A stretch of DNA of 64,000 nt from NCBI GenBank assembly GCA_963707445.1, contig CAVPPW010000001.1, positions 1 through 64,000 of the forward strand, in the 5' to 3' direction. Both the position numbers and the translations under genes were made by a program. The notes below the pieces were generated by a model. It had not been told where the DNA came from. It saw nothing but the letters and a program-made list of their open reading frames with translations, and did no database searches. This stretch comes from JALORV01 sp963707445. Lineage in GTDB: Bacteria > Pseudomonadota > Gammaproteobacteria > Burkholderiales > Burkholderiaceae_F. This document shows, in pieces, positions 1 through 10,504 of this stretch; positions within the stretch are counted from its first letter, which is position 1, and every line of letters starts with the position of its first letter.

Positions 1-144
1 CGGCAGAAGCGGACCTTGTCCGGCGCCAGGTCTTATGTGCGCTACCGAACAGACACCAGTCCCTTGGTTCGCATAAGTTCTTTTACGGCGAGTTCGTGGC
101 CGACTTTTCCGTTCGACGCGTCCAAATGTGCTTCGGGAGATTGG

Positions 145-1107
145 ATGACGACCAGCCATGCTATTCGCGGGCCGCAGATCGACATGGCCCCGCGTGCGCC
201 AGTCTCATACCTGCGCAGCGCGGACAAACAAGCCGCCATCGATGCCGCACCCATTCGATTGCCGCAAGCCCTCGCACACGTGGAACGCCTCAAGCGAGCG
301 CTGGCGTCGAGCCAGCAAGAGACGATTGCTGCGCGGCGACAAGTTGATCTCCTTACAAGGGCCAATGCGCAGGGCTTCACGGCTCGGCGCGAGCACGAGG
401 CCGAGCACAGCACGCCACGCTGTCCGAGTTGGAAGCTGGCCGATTTCTGCTTGATCGCGAGGCCCGAGGCGGGAGCGATGCCCAGCGGTGAGCGAATCCT
501 GACTGTGCCGACGCGGTTCCGGAAAGACGCCGTTCTGTATCGTGGCGGGGACTCGTTCCATGCGCTCTATGCAATACGTTTCGGTTCGTGCAAGACCGTT
601 TTGCTCGCGAAGGGTGGGCGGGAACAGGTCGTCGGCTATCACATGGCTGGAGAAGTCGTCGGCATTGACGGCGTTGCCTCGGAAATTCATGAGTGCCAGG
701 CAACCGCGCTGGAAGACATGGAAGTCTGTCGGCTGCCGTTTAGCGAAGTCGAGAGACTCGCGCGACTCAGTCACCAATTCGAACATGGCTTGCACAAGTT
801 GCTGTCACAGGAGAGCGCACGCGCGTATACCCTCATGCTCATGCTGGGAACAATGCGTGCCGATCAACGGCTCGCATTCTTTTTGCTCGACTTGTCGCAG
901 CGGTATCAAGCCCGCGGCTATTCGTCGTGCGAGTTCGTTCTGCGAATGACAAGACGGGAGATCGGGAGCTACCTGGGGCTCACGCTCGAAACCGTGAGCC
1001 GTCTGTTGTTCCGATTTCAGCGTGAAGGACTGCTCCAGGTCGAAGGGCGCACCGTCAAGTTGCTTGATCGGGTCGCAGTCAGCCAACTTGTCGATTGCGG
1101 CGCCTAG
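145..1107 (+). CDS. Crp/Fnr-family transcriptional regulator with long N-terminal extension
   Basis: Transcription factor of the Crp/Fnr superfamily, 320 aa from this start. An Ala/Arg/Gln-rich helical-looking extension covers residues 1-90, the cyclic-nucleotide-like sensor fold about 105-225, and a helix-turn-helix lies near the C-terminus. The recognition helix reads ETVSRLL (from residue 282), keeping the E..SR contacts that FNR uses on TTGAT half-sites. Cys93, Cys102 and Cys195 align with FNR Cys20, Cys29 and Cys122, but the Cys23 position is Trp96 (codon TGG). I chose ATG 145 because GGGAGA lies 7 bases upstream; the frame is open back to 16. It lies upstream of the ferredoxin/Kor operon, so oxygen or redox control of that operon is a reasonable inference. 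Confidence 0.8.
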   Translation: MTTSHAIRGPQIDMAPRAPVSYLRSADKQAAIDAAPIRLPQALAHVERLKRALASSQQETIAARRQVDLLTRANAQGFTARREHEAEHSTPRCPSWKLADFCLIARPEAGAMPSGERILTVPTRFRKDAVLYRGGDSFHALYAIRFGSCKTVLLAKGGREQVVGYHMAGEVVGIDGVASEIHECQATALEDMEVCRLPFSEVERLARLSHQFEHGLHKLLSQESARAYTLMLMLGTMRADQRLAFFLLDLSQRYQARGYSSCEFVLRMTRREIGSYLGLTLETVSRLLFRFQREGLLQVEGRTVKLLDRVAVSQLVDCGA

Positions 1108-1168
1108 AGAGCCCCGGCGTTTCGTTCGATTCTCTGGCTGCCATACGAGGGGGATGCAACGAAATTGG

Positions 1169-1672
1169 TCAGGCGCGCGGCGGCATAAGGCCTCTCGCAG
1201 CCGCAATCCGCTCGACCCGATCGTCAAGCTCGCCAATGAATGCAGCCAACGAATTTCCGGCCTGATCGATGTGCGCGCGTAGTGCCTGTTCCAGAGCATT
1301 GATCCGCTGCGACAGCGTCTCGTGGCGCGTCGCAGCCTGCGCCTCAAGCCGCCGCAATTCTTCGTCCAGGTGTGCGCCCAGAGCGGTGAAACGCGATGCT
1401 TCAGCTTGATCGGCCAGTGTCCGCTGCGAGGCCAACTCCTTAGCCGCCCGACGGGTTTCGACAAGCACTGTCGCCTGCTGGACCACCAACAGAAAGAGAA
1501 ATATCGCCGCGATCAGCGCGGTGAAGCCGAGCAGCAGCAGGCCGAGAGGCGCCTCCGCCGTCCAGAACCCAAAGGACAGTGTCGTTGGCGCTGTGACTAC
1601 GTTCCAGTTGAGGGCGAGAAACCCGGTGAACGCCGCCAGCAGCAACGCCAACAGAACGGTGCGCAGATTCAT
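1169..1672 (-). CDS. LapA-domain inner-membrane protein with coiled-coil tail
   Basis: Protein of 167 aa. Residues about 1-22 and 45-70 are hydrophobic membrane segments separated by a short loop, the usual layout of the LapA/DUF1049 family. The cytoplasmic tail (about 75-155) is charged and heptad-like, with many Ala, Leu, Glu and Arg residues, and is probably a coiled coil. I chose the ATG preceded by GGAG at a 6-base spacing rather than the longer open frame to 1717. LapA-type proteins are linked to envelope assembly; the role here is not shown. It is convergent with the Fnr-like gene and divergent from the Kor operon. Confidence 0.65.
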   Translation of the reverse strand: MNLRTVLLALLLAAFTGFLALNWNVVTAPTTLSFGFWTAEAPLGLLLLGFTALIAAIFLFLLVVQQATVLVETRRAAKELASQRTLADQAEASRFTALGAHLDEELRRLEAQAATRHETLSQRINALEQALRAHIDQAGNSLAAFIGELDDRVERIAAARGLMPPRA

Positions 1673-1937
1673 GAGCAACTCCATTGAGTCGGTCCGGGAT
1701 CGCCGGCGCATGTCCAACCAGTGTAGTCAATGCCGACTCCATCCATGTGGCCCGCAAGCGGTGCTCAATGTCTGCTAATGGGGAAATGAGCGAACTTTCG
1801 AAATGTCGGCTCATGGCCGCCTGCTGCCCCGCCGCCAACACCTCAGCCGCGCTGCGGGCCGTGCGTATCCGACTGACACGCTCGGATAGGCGCGGGTCAT
1901 CTAGCGCGCAGCATGAACGCGACGGCGTACACCTCGA

Positions 1938-1951
1938 TTGCCCCAGATCAA
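1938..1951. promoter_or_regulatory. Candidate FNR-type site upstream of the ferredoxin/Kor operon
   Basis: TTGCCCCAGATCAA matches the FNR consensus TTGAT-N4-ATCAA in 8 of 10 informative positions: a perfect right half, with the left half TTGCC. It lies about 120 bases before the first gene of the operon. The intergenic stretch 1673-2069 that holds it has no other gene I can support. The link to the Fnr-like regulator at 145-1107 is inference. Confidence 0.35.
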
Positions 1952-2069
1952 TGCGCTGCGCGCGTTGAAGGCGAATGCTGAGCACTACGTGAGGCCGCTT
2001 GCCTCGCTTCCCGCTGACGGCTCCCGCAGATGAGCGCACGGGACCACCGGTAGCGCAGGGAGACAAGCC

Positions 2070-3018
2070 ATGGCGCAGGTCCAGCAGGGGTCCGGATTCC
2101 GGATCGTTGCGCGCGAGGACTACTCGAACGTCACCTACATGCTGGAGGTGGCGCATCCGCAGATGGCGAAGGCGGCCCGCCCCGGCCAGTTCGTGATCGT
2201 GATGGAGCACGAGCACGGTGAGCGGATTCCGCTGACGATCGCCGACTTCGACCGCGAGCGCGGCACGATCACGCTGGTGATCCAGGCGGTCGGCAAGACC
2301 ACCCAGGAAATGCAGGCCGGCTGCAGAGCCGGCGAGTCGCTGTTCGCGATGGTCGGGCCGATGGGCATCCCGAGCCATATCGGCAAGGCGAAGAAGGTCG
2401 TCTGCGTCGGCGGCGGACTCGGCGTCGCGCCCGTCTATCCGCAGGCACGCGGCTACAAGGAAAGCGGCGCGTACGTGATCGGCGTGATCGGCTTCCGCAA
2501 CAAAGACCTGATGTTCTGGCGCGACAAGTTCGGCGCAGTGTGCGACGAACTGATCATCTGCACCGACGACGGCTCGGCCGGCATCAAGGGACTGGTCACC
2601 GAAGGCATCAAGCAGGCCATCGCGAAACACTCGGACATCGACGAAGTCGTCGCGATCGGTCCGCCGATCATGATGAAGGGTTGTGCCGAGGCCACGCGAG
2701 CCGAGCGGCATCAAGACCATCGTGAGCCTGAATCCGGTGATGGTCGACGGCACCGGCATGTGCGGCGGCTGTCGCGTCAAGGTCGGCGAACAGGTCAAGT
2801 TCGCCTGCGTCGACGGACCCGACTTCGACGGACACCAGGTCGACTTCGACGACCTGATGTCGCGGCTGGTGCGCTATCGCCGCGCCGAACGTGAGGCGCT
2901 CGAGCGCTGGCAGGAGACCTGCCGGATACGCGCGAATGATGAATTCGACCTGAAGGCGGCAGTGCTCGGAGACGAGCCGGAGACACCGATCGACGTGCGG
3001 CCGAGCACCGACGGCTAA
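2070..3018 (+). CDS. Ferredoxin-NADP+ oxidoreductase, small FAD/[2Fe-2S] subunit (SudB/NfnA type)
   Basis: Flavoprotein of the dihydroorotate-dehydrogenase electron-transfer type, about 315 aa after correction. An FAD-binding barrel comes first (RPGQFVIVMEHEHGERIPLTI), then a nucleotide-binding fold with GGGLGVAPV, then a C-terminal [2Fe-2S] segment GTGMCGGCRV with a further Cys 14 residues on. With its partner it should transfer electrons between ferredoxin and NADP(H). One surplus G near 2700 breaks the frame between ATR and PSGIKTIVSLNP. The start ATG follows GGGAGAC. First gene of an operon with the large subunit, korA, korB and the ferredoxin-domain gene. Confidence 0.85.
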
Positions 3019-3035
3019 CGCGGCTGGAGGACCCC

Positions 3036-4545
3036 ATGGCCACGAAGAAAAGGACGATCCGCACCATCCCGCAGGAGCGGACGCCGATGCCCGAGCAGGA
3101 CCCGAAGGTCCGGGCGCGCAACTTCGAGGAGGTCGCCTGCGGCTACCGCCTGGAGGACGCGCTGCGCGAGGCCGAGCGCTGCCTGCAATGCCCGGACGCA
3201 GCCGTGCGTGCGCGGCTGCCCGGTCAACATCGACATCCCGGCGTTCATCAAGAAGATCACCGAGAAGCACTTCAACGGTGCGTACAACGTCATCACCGAC
3301 ACCAACCTGCTGCCGTCGGTCTGCGGCCGCGTGTGCCCGCAGGAGGCCCAGTGTGAAGGCGTGTGCACCGTCGGTCAGCCGGACACCAAGCTGGAGTCGG
3401 TTGCGATCGGGCGCCTGGAGCGCTTCATCGGCGACATGGCGATCAAGGAGGGTTGGGAGAACGTTCCCTACATCGAGCCCTCGGGATACAAGGTCGGCAT
3501 CGTCGGGGCAGGCCCGGCGGGCATGGCATGCGCGGCCGACATGGCCAAGGCCGGCTGCGAGGTGATCGTCTACGAGGCGTTCCACACGCCGGGCGGCGTG
3601 CTCAAGTACGGCATTCCGGACTTCCGGCTGCCGAACGACGTCATCGACGCCGAGATCCAGAAGCTGCGCAACCTCGGCGTGCGCTTCGAGTGCAACACGC
3701 TGGTCGGGCGTCTGTTCACCATCGAGCAGATGGTCACCGAGATGGGTTTCCACGCTGTGTTCATCGGCACGGGCGCGGGTTACCCGAGCTTCATGGGCAT
3801 TCCCGGCGAGTCGTTGAATGGCGTGCTGTCGGCCAACGAGCTGTTGACCCGCTGCAACCTGATGCGTGCGCGCGACTTCCCGCACTTCGACACGCCGCTG
3901 CAGCCCGGCAAGCATGTCGCCGTGATCGGCGCCGGCAACACCGCAATGGATGCGCTGCGAGTGTCGCTTCGCCTGGGTGCTGAATCCGTCCACTGCATCT
4001 ACCGCCGCTCGAAGAAGGAAGCGCCGGCCCGTGTCGAGGAAGTCCACCACGCGGAGGAGGAAGGCGTGGATTTCAACTGGCTGACCAGCCCGGTCGAGAT
4101 TCTGGGCGATGCCAGCAACAACGTCCGCGCACTTCGCTGCGTGAAGATGGAACTGGGTGAACCCGACGAGTCTGGCCGGCGCCGCCCGGTCGTCGTTCCT
4201 GGGAGCGAGTTCGAGTTCGAGGCCGACATGGTGGTGTTCGCGATCGGCACCAACGCCAACCCGATCCTCGGGCAGACGTCGAAGCTGAAGCTCAACAAGT
4301 GGGGCTACATCGATACCGACGACAACCTCGCGACATCGATCGCGGGCGTGTACGCCGGCGGCGACATCGTGACCGGCGCGGCCACGGTGATCCAGGCGAT
4401 GGGCGCGGGCCGCAAGGCGGCGCGCGGCATGAAGGCTTACCTGGGTCTGCGCGACAGCGGGTCGGTCTACGACGCCGGCACCGAGGGCTCGCTGTTCGGC
4501 ATCCCGCGCGAGGAGCACGGGTTCGCGCGGATCAAGGTCGCCTGA
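3036..4545 (+). CDS. Ferredoxin-NADP+ oxidoreductase, large GltD-like subunit (SudA/NfnB type)
   Basis: NADPH-binding flavoprotein of the glutamate-synthase small-subunit family, about 502 aa. The N-terminal iron-sulfur domain has CLQCPDA followed by C..GCPVNIDIP and VCGRVCPQEAQCEG. The FAD site is VGIVGAGPAGMACA and the NADPH site is VAVIGAGNTAMDA; a final FAD motif is YAGGDIVTGAATVI. One surplus G near 3204 interrupts the first cysteine cluster (gcc-G-tgc). It follows the small subunit by 17 bases. The pairing is typical of NADH-dependent ferredoxin:NADP or sulfide dehydrogenase enzymes; linked to Kor, it probably equilibrates ferredoxin with NADPH. Confidence 0.88.
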
Positions 4546-4571
4546 CGACAACGACAGAGCAAGGAATGAGC

Positions 4572-6468
4572 ATGCAAGCTGCAGTCCTGGACCGCCCTGC
4601 CTCCAAGGGCAACGCTGGAACCAAACGGGCTGTCAGGCTGCCCGAGCACATCGTCGAGGTGATCAGCGATTCCGGCGAAGGGGCGCAGCGCTGCGGCCAG
4701 GCGCTGGCGTCGATCGCCGCGCGCAGCGGCAACGGCATCTGGACGGTCGAGATCATCCCGGCCGAGATCCAGCCCCCGGCCCGCAGTGTCGCGGGTGCCA
4801 GCGGCATCCGCATCCGCATGGGCTCCAAGCAGGTGACCAACGGCGGCGACGAGACCGACCTCGTTGTCGCATTCAACGAGCAGGTGTTGCTCGGCCGCGT
4901 GCGGGCCGGCGAACTGAAGGCCGGCGCGACGATTCTGCTCGAGAACATGTGGGCCGAGCACCGTGACCCGGTCATCGTCAAATCGTTCACCGAGACGGTG
5001 CAGGCGCTGAAGGAGTCGGGGTTCCGCGTGATCGACCTGCCGCTCGAGCGCGAGTGCCGCTCGATGATGAGCGACCCGCGGCGCGGCAAGAACATGTTCG
5101 TGCTGGGCGTGCTCGCCAGCATCTACAGCCTCGACCTGCAGCTCGCGCGCGACCAGATCGCACTGACGTTCGGCAAGAAGGACCAGAAGGTCATCGATTC
5201 GAACGTGCGGCTGATGGAAGCGGGCCACGCGTGGGGCGAAGCGAACCTCGACTTCAAGTTCGAGATCCCGGCCGAGAAAGCCAAGGTCCCGCAGATCGTC
5301 GTCAACGGCAACACCGCGATCGCGCTCGGCGTGCTGGCCTCCGGGATGGACATCTGCGCGATGTATCCGATCACGCCGGCGACATCGGCGTCGCACTACC
5401 TGTCCGACGTGTTCGACCGCGTCGGCGGCATCGTCCACCAGGCCGAAGACGAGATCGCCGCCTGTGCATTCGCCATCGGCGCCTCGTACGCCGGCCGCTG
5501 CGCGGTGACGATCACCTCCGGGCCGGGCTACTCGCTGAAGCAGGAAGGCATCGGGCTGGCGGTGATGGCGGAGATTCCGCTGGTCATCGTCAACGTGATG
5601 CGTGGCGGCCCGTCGACCGGCCAGCCGACGAAAGTCGAGCAGGCTGACATGCTGACGGCGGTCTATGGCAGCCACGGCGATGCGCCGAAGGTCGTGATCG
5701 CGGTGACCAGCATCGAGGACTGCTTCTACTCGATAATCACCGCGCGCAAGATCGCCGAGACCTTCAACATGGTCGTCGTGGTGCTGTCGGATGCGAGCCT
5801 GGCGACGGCGCAACAACCGTTCCCGCGGCCGGTGCTGTCCGAGGATTGGATGGCGCCACCGATCGACCAGTCGCCGCTGCCCGAGGGCGCGAAGCCCTAC
5901 GACTGGGACAAGTTGACGGGCATTGCGCGTCGCTTCTCGCCGGGCCAGCCCAACGGCATGCACACGGTCACGGGTCTTGCGCACGACCGCGCGAGCAAGG
6001 TCGCCTACGACCCGCAGACCAACGAGGAAGGCCTGCGCATGCGTAGCCTGAAGCTCGCCGCCTTGCAGAAGACGCTGAAGACGCCTCCGGTGTACGGCGA
6101 TGCGGAGGGTGACGTGCTGGTGGTCGGCTGGGGCAGCACGCAGGGCGTGATCGAAGAGGCCGTGCAGCGCCTGCGCGACGAGGGGCTGAAGGTCTCTGCG
6201 CTGCAGATCCGCTTCGTCCAGCCGATGCCGTCGGGCATCAAGGAGATCTTCAAGCGGTTCAGGAAGGTGATGACCGTCGAGGGCACCTGGGCCGATCGCC
6301 CCGAGGAAGACGAGTTGATCGACCAGGAAAACCGCCGCTACGCCCCGCTCGCAATGATGCTGCGCGCACGCACGCTGGTCGATGTGGACTGCTGGACCGA
6401 AGCACGCGGCCAGCCGATCAAGCCGGGCATGGTGGTCGAACGCCATCCGCGCCAAGCTCGCCGAGTAG
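4572..6468 (+). CDS. korA: 2-oxoglutarate:ferredoxin oxidoreductase, fused gamma-alpha subunit
   Basis: Large subunit, about 631 aa. The N-terminal gamma domain (about 20-200) is followed by the alpha pyrimidine-binding domain with AMYPITPATSASHYL, HQAEDEIAA and ITSGPGYSL, typical of 2-oxoacid:acceptor oxidoreductases. The partner is KorB; the expected reaction is oxidative decarboxylation of 2-oxoglutarate to succinyl-CoA with reduced ferredoxin, or the reverse carboxylation. ATG 4572 has AAGGA at a 6-base spacing; ATG 4566 is the alternative. One surplus C near 6441 makes the raw frame run through into korB. The corrected end is IRAKLAE with TAG at 6466. The substrate assignment rests on family resemblance and TCA context. 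Confidence 0.85.
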
Positions 6469-6488
6469 AACAGAGAAGGAAACTGACG

Positions 6489-7476
6489 ATGGGCTCCGCA
6501 CTCAGCCAATGCATCATCAAGCTGCACGAGGAACAGCACGACCTCGAGGACTACCAGGGCGGCGTGCCGCGCTGGTGCAGCGGATGCGGCGACAACGCGA
6601 TCCTCGCCGCGGTCCAGCGCCTGTGCCGTGACGAGGGCCTGGCGCCAGAGCGCACGGTGTTCGTGTCCGGCATCGGCTGCTCGAGCCGCTTTCCGCACTA
6701 CATGAGGACCTACGGCTTCCACGGCATCCATGGCCGCGCGTTCCCGCTTGCCGAGGGCGTGAAGATGGCGCGCCCGGACCTGAATGTGTTCGTCAACACC
6801 GGCGATGGCGACTGCTGCAGCATCGGCGCGGCGCACTGGATCCACGCGATCCGCTACAACATGAACCTCACCGTCATCCTGCACGACAACCACGTGTACG
6901 GGCTCACCAAGAAGCAGGCGTCGCCGACCTCGCCGATCGGATTCAAGAGCAACACGACGCCGAAAGGCAGCCTGCTCGATGCGCTCAACCCGCTGACCGT
7001 GACACTCGGCGTGCAGAACGTCTCGTTCGTGGCGCAGGGCGTCGACTGGATGCCGGAGATGCTGTACGACATCATCTCGCAAGGCCTTCAGGCATCGTGG
7101 CTTCTCGTTCGTGCGCATCATCCAGCGCTGTCCCGAGTGGCTGCCGAAGATGTTCGAGGCATGGCTGCACGATCCGGGCAAGACGCTGCTGCTGACGCAC
7201 GCCAACGGCCTGCAGCCGAGCGCCGACACCAGCCGCATCTACAAGAACCAGCGCGAGCACGACCCGCTGAATATCCACGAGGCGCGCGAAATTGCGTCGA
7301 GCGAGGACCCGATTCCCGTGGGCATCCTGTATCACGACCCCAGCGTTCCCTGCTACGAGGACCTGAAGGGTGCGGGAGCACCGCGCACGACCGAGGCGAT
7401 CCGCGCCGGGCTTGACAAGGAATTCGACAAATTCACGATCTGGCCGGACGAGGAGCGCGCACGGCGCGCCGCCTGA
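6489..7476 (+). CDS. korB: 2-oxoglutarate:ferredoxin oxidoreductase, beta subunit
   Basis: Thiamine-diphosphate-binding subunit, about 328 aa. It shows PRWCSGCGDNAIL near the N-terminus, the conserved GIGCSSRFPHY, and the ThDP motif GDGDCCSIG followed by HDNHVYGLTKKQASPTS. The RBS AGAAGGA precedes the ATG. A surplus G near 7083 splits the gene before AFRHRGFSFVRI. It has only the cluster-proximal cysteines and no 8Fe ferredoxin domain, so electrons must leave through a separate ferredoxin, plausibly the domain in the next gene. Confidence 0.87.
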
Positions 7477-7503
7477 TCTACTCCGGCATTCAAGGCACCT
7501 GCG

Positions 7504-9724
7504 ATGGACATGGCCGCAAAATTCCAGGACCAGACGGTCTTTCACATGACCGGCAAGCGCGCGGGCGACGGTCTCGCCGCGCTCGACAGCGGCTTCCGCC
7601 CGGCGCTGCTGGCCGCCTACCGCGACCTAACACGCCTGCGCTACGACTACCCGGTGGTGCTGCTCGACGGCGACTCCGGTCCCGAGTACGTGCAATCGCT
7701 GTCGTCGGTAATCGGGGAGCTGATCACCGAGCTCGCACCGCGCGGCATCGAAGGCGAACGCTTGCGCAAGCAGTTGCTGCGGCTGGAGAGGGAGATTCGC
7801 GGGCTGCTTGCCGCGGGTTCGAGCGGGACCCTGACCGAACTGTGGCCCGAGGCGGCTGCGAAGGCAGCGGATACCGACGACAGTGTCCGCGAAGTGCTGA
7901 CGCGCGCGGCCGAGGCGCTGCATGTCGACGGCGAACTGCTCGATTGCAGCCGCGCGTTGAGCGACCGCTTCATCAGGCGTGCCTGGCAGAACGTTCACGC
8001 CGAGAAGGCAGCCGCGTTCCGCACGCTGGTCGATCATCTGGTGCGCAAGCTGTCGGACATCCTGCGCGCCGCTTTCGTCCATTCGGAGGCCGGCCAGCAG
8101 CCGACGGCCCTGCAGTCGGGTTTCGGCTCTCTGCACGGCGATGTGTTCGACTTTTCCGCGATGTCGCGGCTGGTCGCCCGCAACGTGCCCAAGGATCAAT
8201 TGCCGGCGAGGCGGCGCGAGCGGATCGAGTGGGCGCTGTCGGTTCTGCGCAGTCAGCCGTTCTATCCGGATCCGAAGGGCGCCGGCGGTGATGTCGCGCC
8301 GTACGAGTTCGTGTTCGACAACTGCGCAGCGGCGATCGAGGCCCATCGGGCGCGATTGCCGCAGCTGGTCGAAGTGGTCAAGGCGATCGCGATCGCCGAA
8401 CTGGAAGCGCGCGGCGGCTACGTCGAGGTCGACCACGATGCCGTTCTTCGAGCGCTACGACGAGAACGCACTGACGGCCGACGACCTGGCCCAGTTTCCG
8501 GATTACCTCGTCTGCATTCCGGCCGATCGCAATGACGCGCCCGAGAACGCGTCGCTGATGGAGATGCTGTCGGCCGGCATGCCGGTCAAGGTGCTGGTGC
8601 AGCTCACCGACCTGCTGGAGGAAGCAGCCATCGGGCAGGGACGCTTCGCCTTCGGTGTCCGCAGTGCCCGCCTGGCAACCACGGCGATGGGCCTCGGCGG
8701 GATGTTCGTGCTGCAATCGACCAGCTCCAATCTCTACGCACTGCGCGACCGCGTCCGGTGCGGCATGGGATGCCGCGGCCCGGCACTGTTCAGCGTGTTT
8801 TCCGGATCGCCGGAGGCGGCCAGCGAGTTGCCGCCCTATCTGACGGCGGCCGCGGCGATGAAGTCGCGGGCCTTCCCGGCGTTCACCTACGACGCCAACG
8901 CCGGCACCAACTGGGCGACCCGGTTCTCGTTCGAGAACAACCGGAATCCGGAGGACGACTGGCCGGTCGAGGAGTTCGAGTTCGCGGACGAAGACCTGCA
9001 GCGAGTGCGCGAAAGCATCCGCTTCACGTATGCCGATTTCGTGCTGTGCGACCAGCGGCATGCGCACCACTTCGCGGTGGTCCCGCGGGAACGCTGGACG
9101 GCTGCCATGGTGCCGGTGGCCGACTGGCTCGTGCTGCCCGAAAGCGAGGCTGCCGACCGCGTGCCGTTCGTGCTGGCGGTTGATCAATCGGACCGGTTGC
9201 ATCGTGTGATCGTCGATACCCGGCTGATGCAGGCCACACGTCGCTGCATGCTGCTGTGGCATCGCCTGCAGGAGCACGGCGGCATCCACAACTCGCATGC
9301 CGAGCAGGCGCTGGCGCGCGAACGGGCGGCGTGGGAGGCCCAGAAGCAGCAGGAGATCGATGCGCTGAAGCAGGCAGTCTCCGCAACTCCCGTCGCCGAG
9401 ACGGCGAGCAAGGCGATCGCCGAGGCCGCGCCCGCTGCGGCCGCGGAGGCCTCTGCGGCAGCCGCACCGCCACCGTCGGACGAGGCGTGGATCGAGACCA
9501 AGCGCTGCTCGAGCTGCAACGAGTGCCAGAACATCAACGACAAGCTGTTCGGCTACGACGAGAACAAACAGGCCTACATCAAGGACATCAACGCCGGCAC
9601 CTACAAGGATCTGATCGAGGCGGCCGAGGCCTGCCAGGTGGCGATCATCCACCCGGGCAAGCCGAAGAATCCCGCGGAGCCGGGCCTCGAAGAACTGCTG
9701 GAGCGCGCGAAGCTTTTCCTTTGA
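7504..9724 (+). CDS. 739-aa Kor-linked protein with C-terminal [4Fe-4S] ferredoxin domain
   Basis: About 739 aa after removal of a surplus G near 8440. I do not recognise the first 600 residues; they are soluble, mixed alpha/beta in appearance, and include a CGMGC segment. Residues about 590-655 are an Ala/Glu/Gln-rich linker. The C-terminus is a monocluster ferredoxin: Cys668, Cys671, Cys674 and a distal Cys710 in EACQVAIIHPGKP. It starts 27 bases after korB and is the last gene of the operon, so it probably serves as electron acceptor or scaffold of the Kor complex. The middle (LHRVIVDTRLM through LLWHRLQEHGG) faintly recalls pyruvate:ferredoxin oxidoreductases, but I would not name a fold. 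Confidence 0.7.
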
Positions 9725-9802
9725 AGCAGCGCCGAACGCGCAGCAATGCGGATCAAACCCGCGACAGTCGCCGAATTCGCCTGACGCGGGCGTCCGCGCA
9801 GG

Positions 9803-10325
9803 CTAGCGCCGGAAGCCGCGGTCGCGCGGCTCGGCGACGGGAGGCGCGCTGATGAGCCGCGCCCTTTCGTAGGGCAGAAGGTCGAGATCGGGGCGGGAAT
9901 GCGCCGGCGGTCGCGGCCAGAAGCGCTTGTCGCGCCATCCCGGAGCGATCGGGTAGCCGGGCCCGTAGCCGCCGCCCCAGACCACCGTTTGAGCCGGTTC
10001 GCTGTACGACAGCTCACGTTGCGCTCGGGCCAGCGCCTGCTCACGCATGCGCAGTTCTTCCATTTCGACTTCGAGGCGCTTCAAGCCGGAGTTCACTGGC
10101 CGTTTCGCGCATGCGCTCCAGACGTTCCGGAGCAATGCCGGGCACGATCGACACGCTGCCGGCGTTCTTTTCGAGCACGCGCAGCGACTTCGCCTGCGGC
10201 GGCGGCGCGTCGCCGTACGTCACCGCGCCGGTCTCGTCGATCCACTTGTAGAGTTCGGCCGACGCGACAACCGGCAAGGCCGCGATGAGGCCCACGATCA
10301 GCGGGTACGCGAACCGGCGGTTCAT
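9803..10325 (-). CDS. DUF4124-domain secreted protein
   Basis: About 173 aa. A signal peptide ends near ALPVVASA, followed by the DUF4124 hallmark ELYKWIDETGAVTYGDAPPP. The rest is Arg/Glu-rich and helical, ending in a Pro/Arg-rich tail. A surplus base near 10097 breaks the frame after RMRETA; the downstream frame continues GLKRLEVEMEELRM. Its stop codon CTA is at 9803-9805. Head-to-head with a second DUF4124 gene. Function unknown; DUF4124 proteins are small periplasmic proteins of beta- and gammaproteobacteria. Confidence 0.65.
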
Positions 10326-10504
10326 CCGGTGACGATGCGCCGCGGCCGACCCGGTGTCAACCTCGTGGATCAGCGCGGAATTCGCGACAGGCTGCCGCCG
10401 GTCGGAAACCGATCCTTCAACCGCCCCACCGGTGACGAGGCGTTGTCCTTCGCGCGGAAGGATATTTGACAGCGCAGCGGTTGCGGATCATCGTGCCGAC
10501 CATC

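Noticed and set aside
4467..7238. Very long antisense frame over korAB (and similar ones at 13500-15800 plus and 22517-24757 minus)
   Set aside because: Long antisense frames are expected in GC-rich coding DNA. Their proteins are His/Arg/Asp-rich and match no family, while the sense strands encode clear enzymes.
4299..7415. A single 1038-residue frame that looks like a KorA-KorB fusion
   Set aside because: A surplus base near 6441 removes the korA stop. The shifted frame shows a proper KorA end (IRAKLAE, stop at 6466) and korB has its own ribosome site and ATG at 6489.
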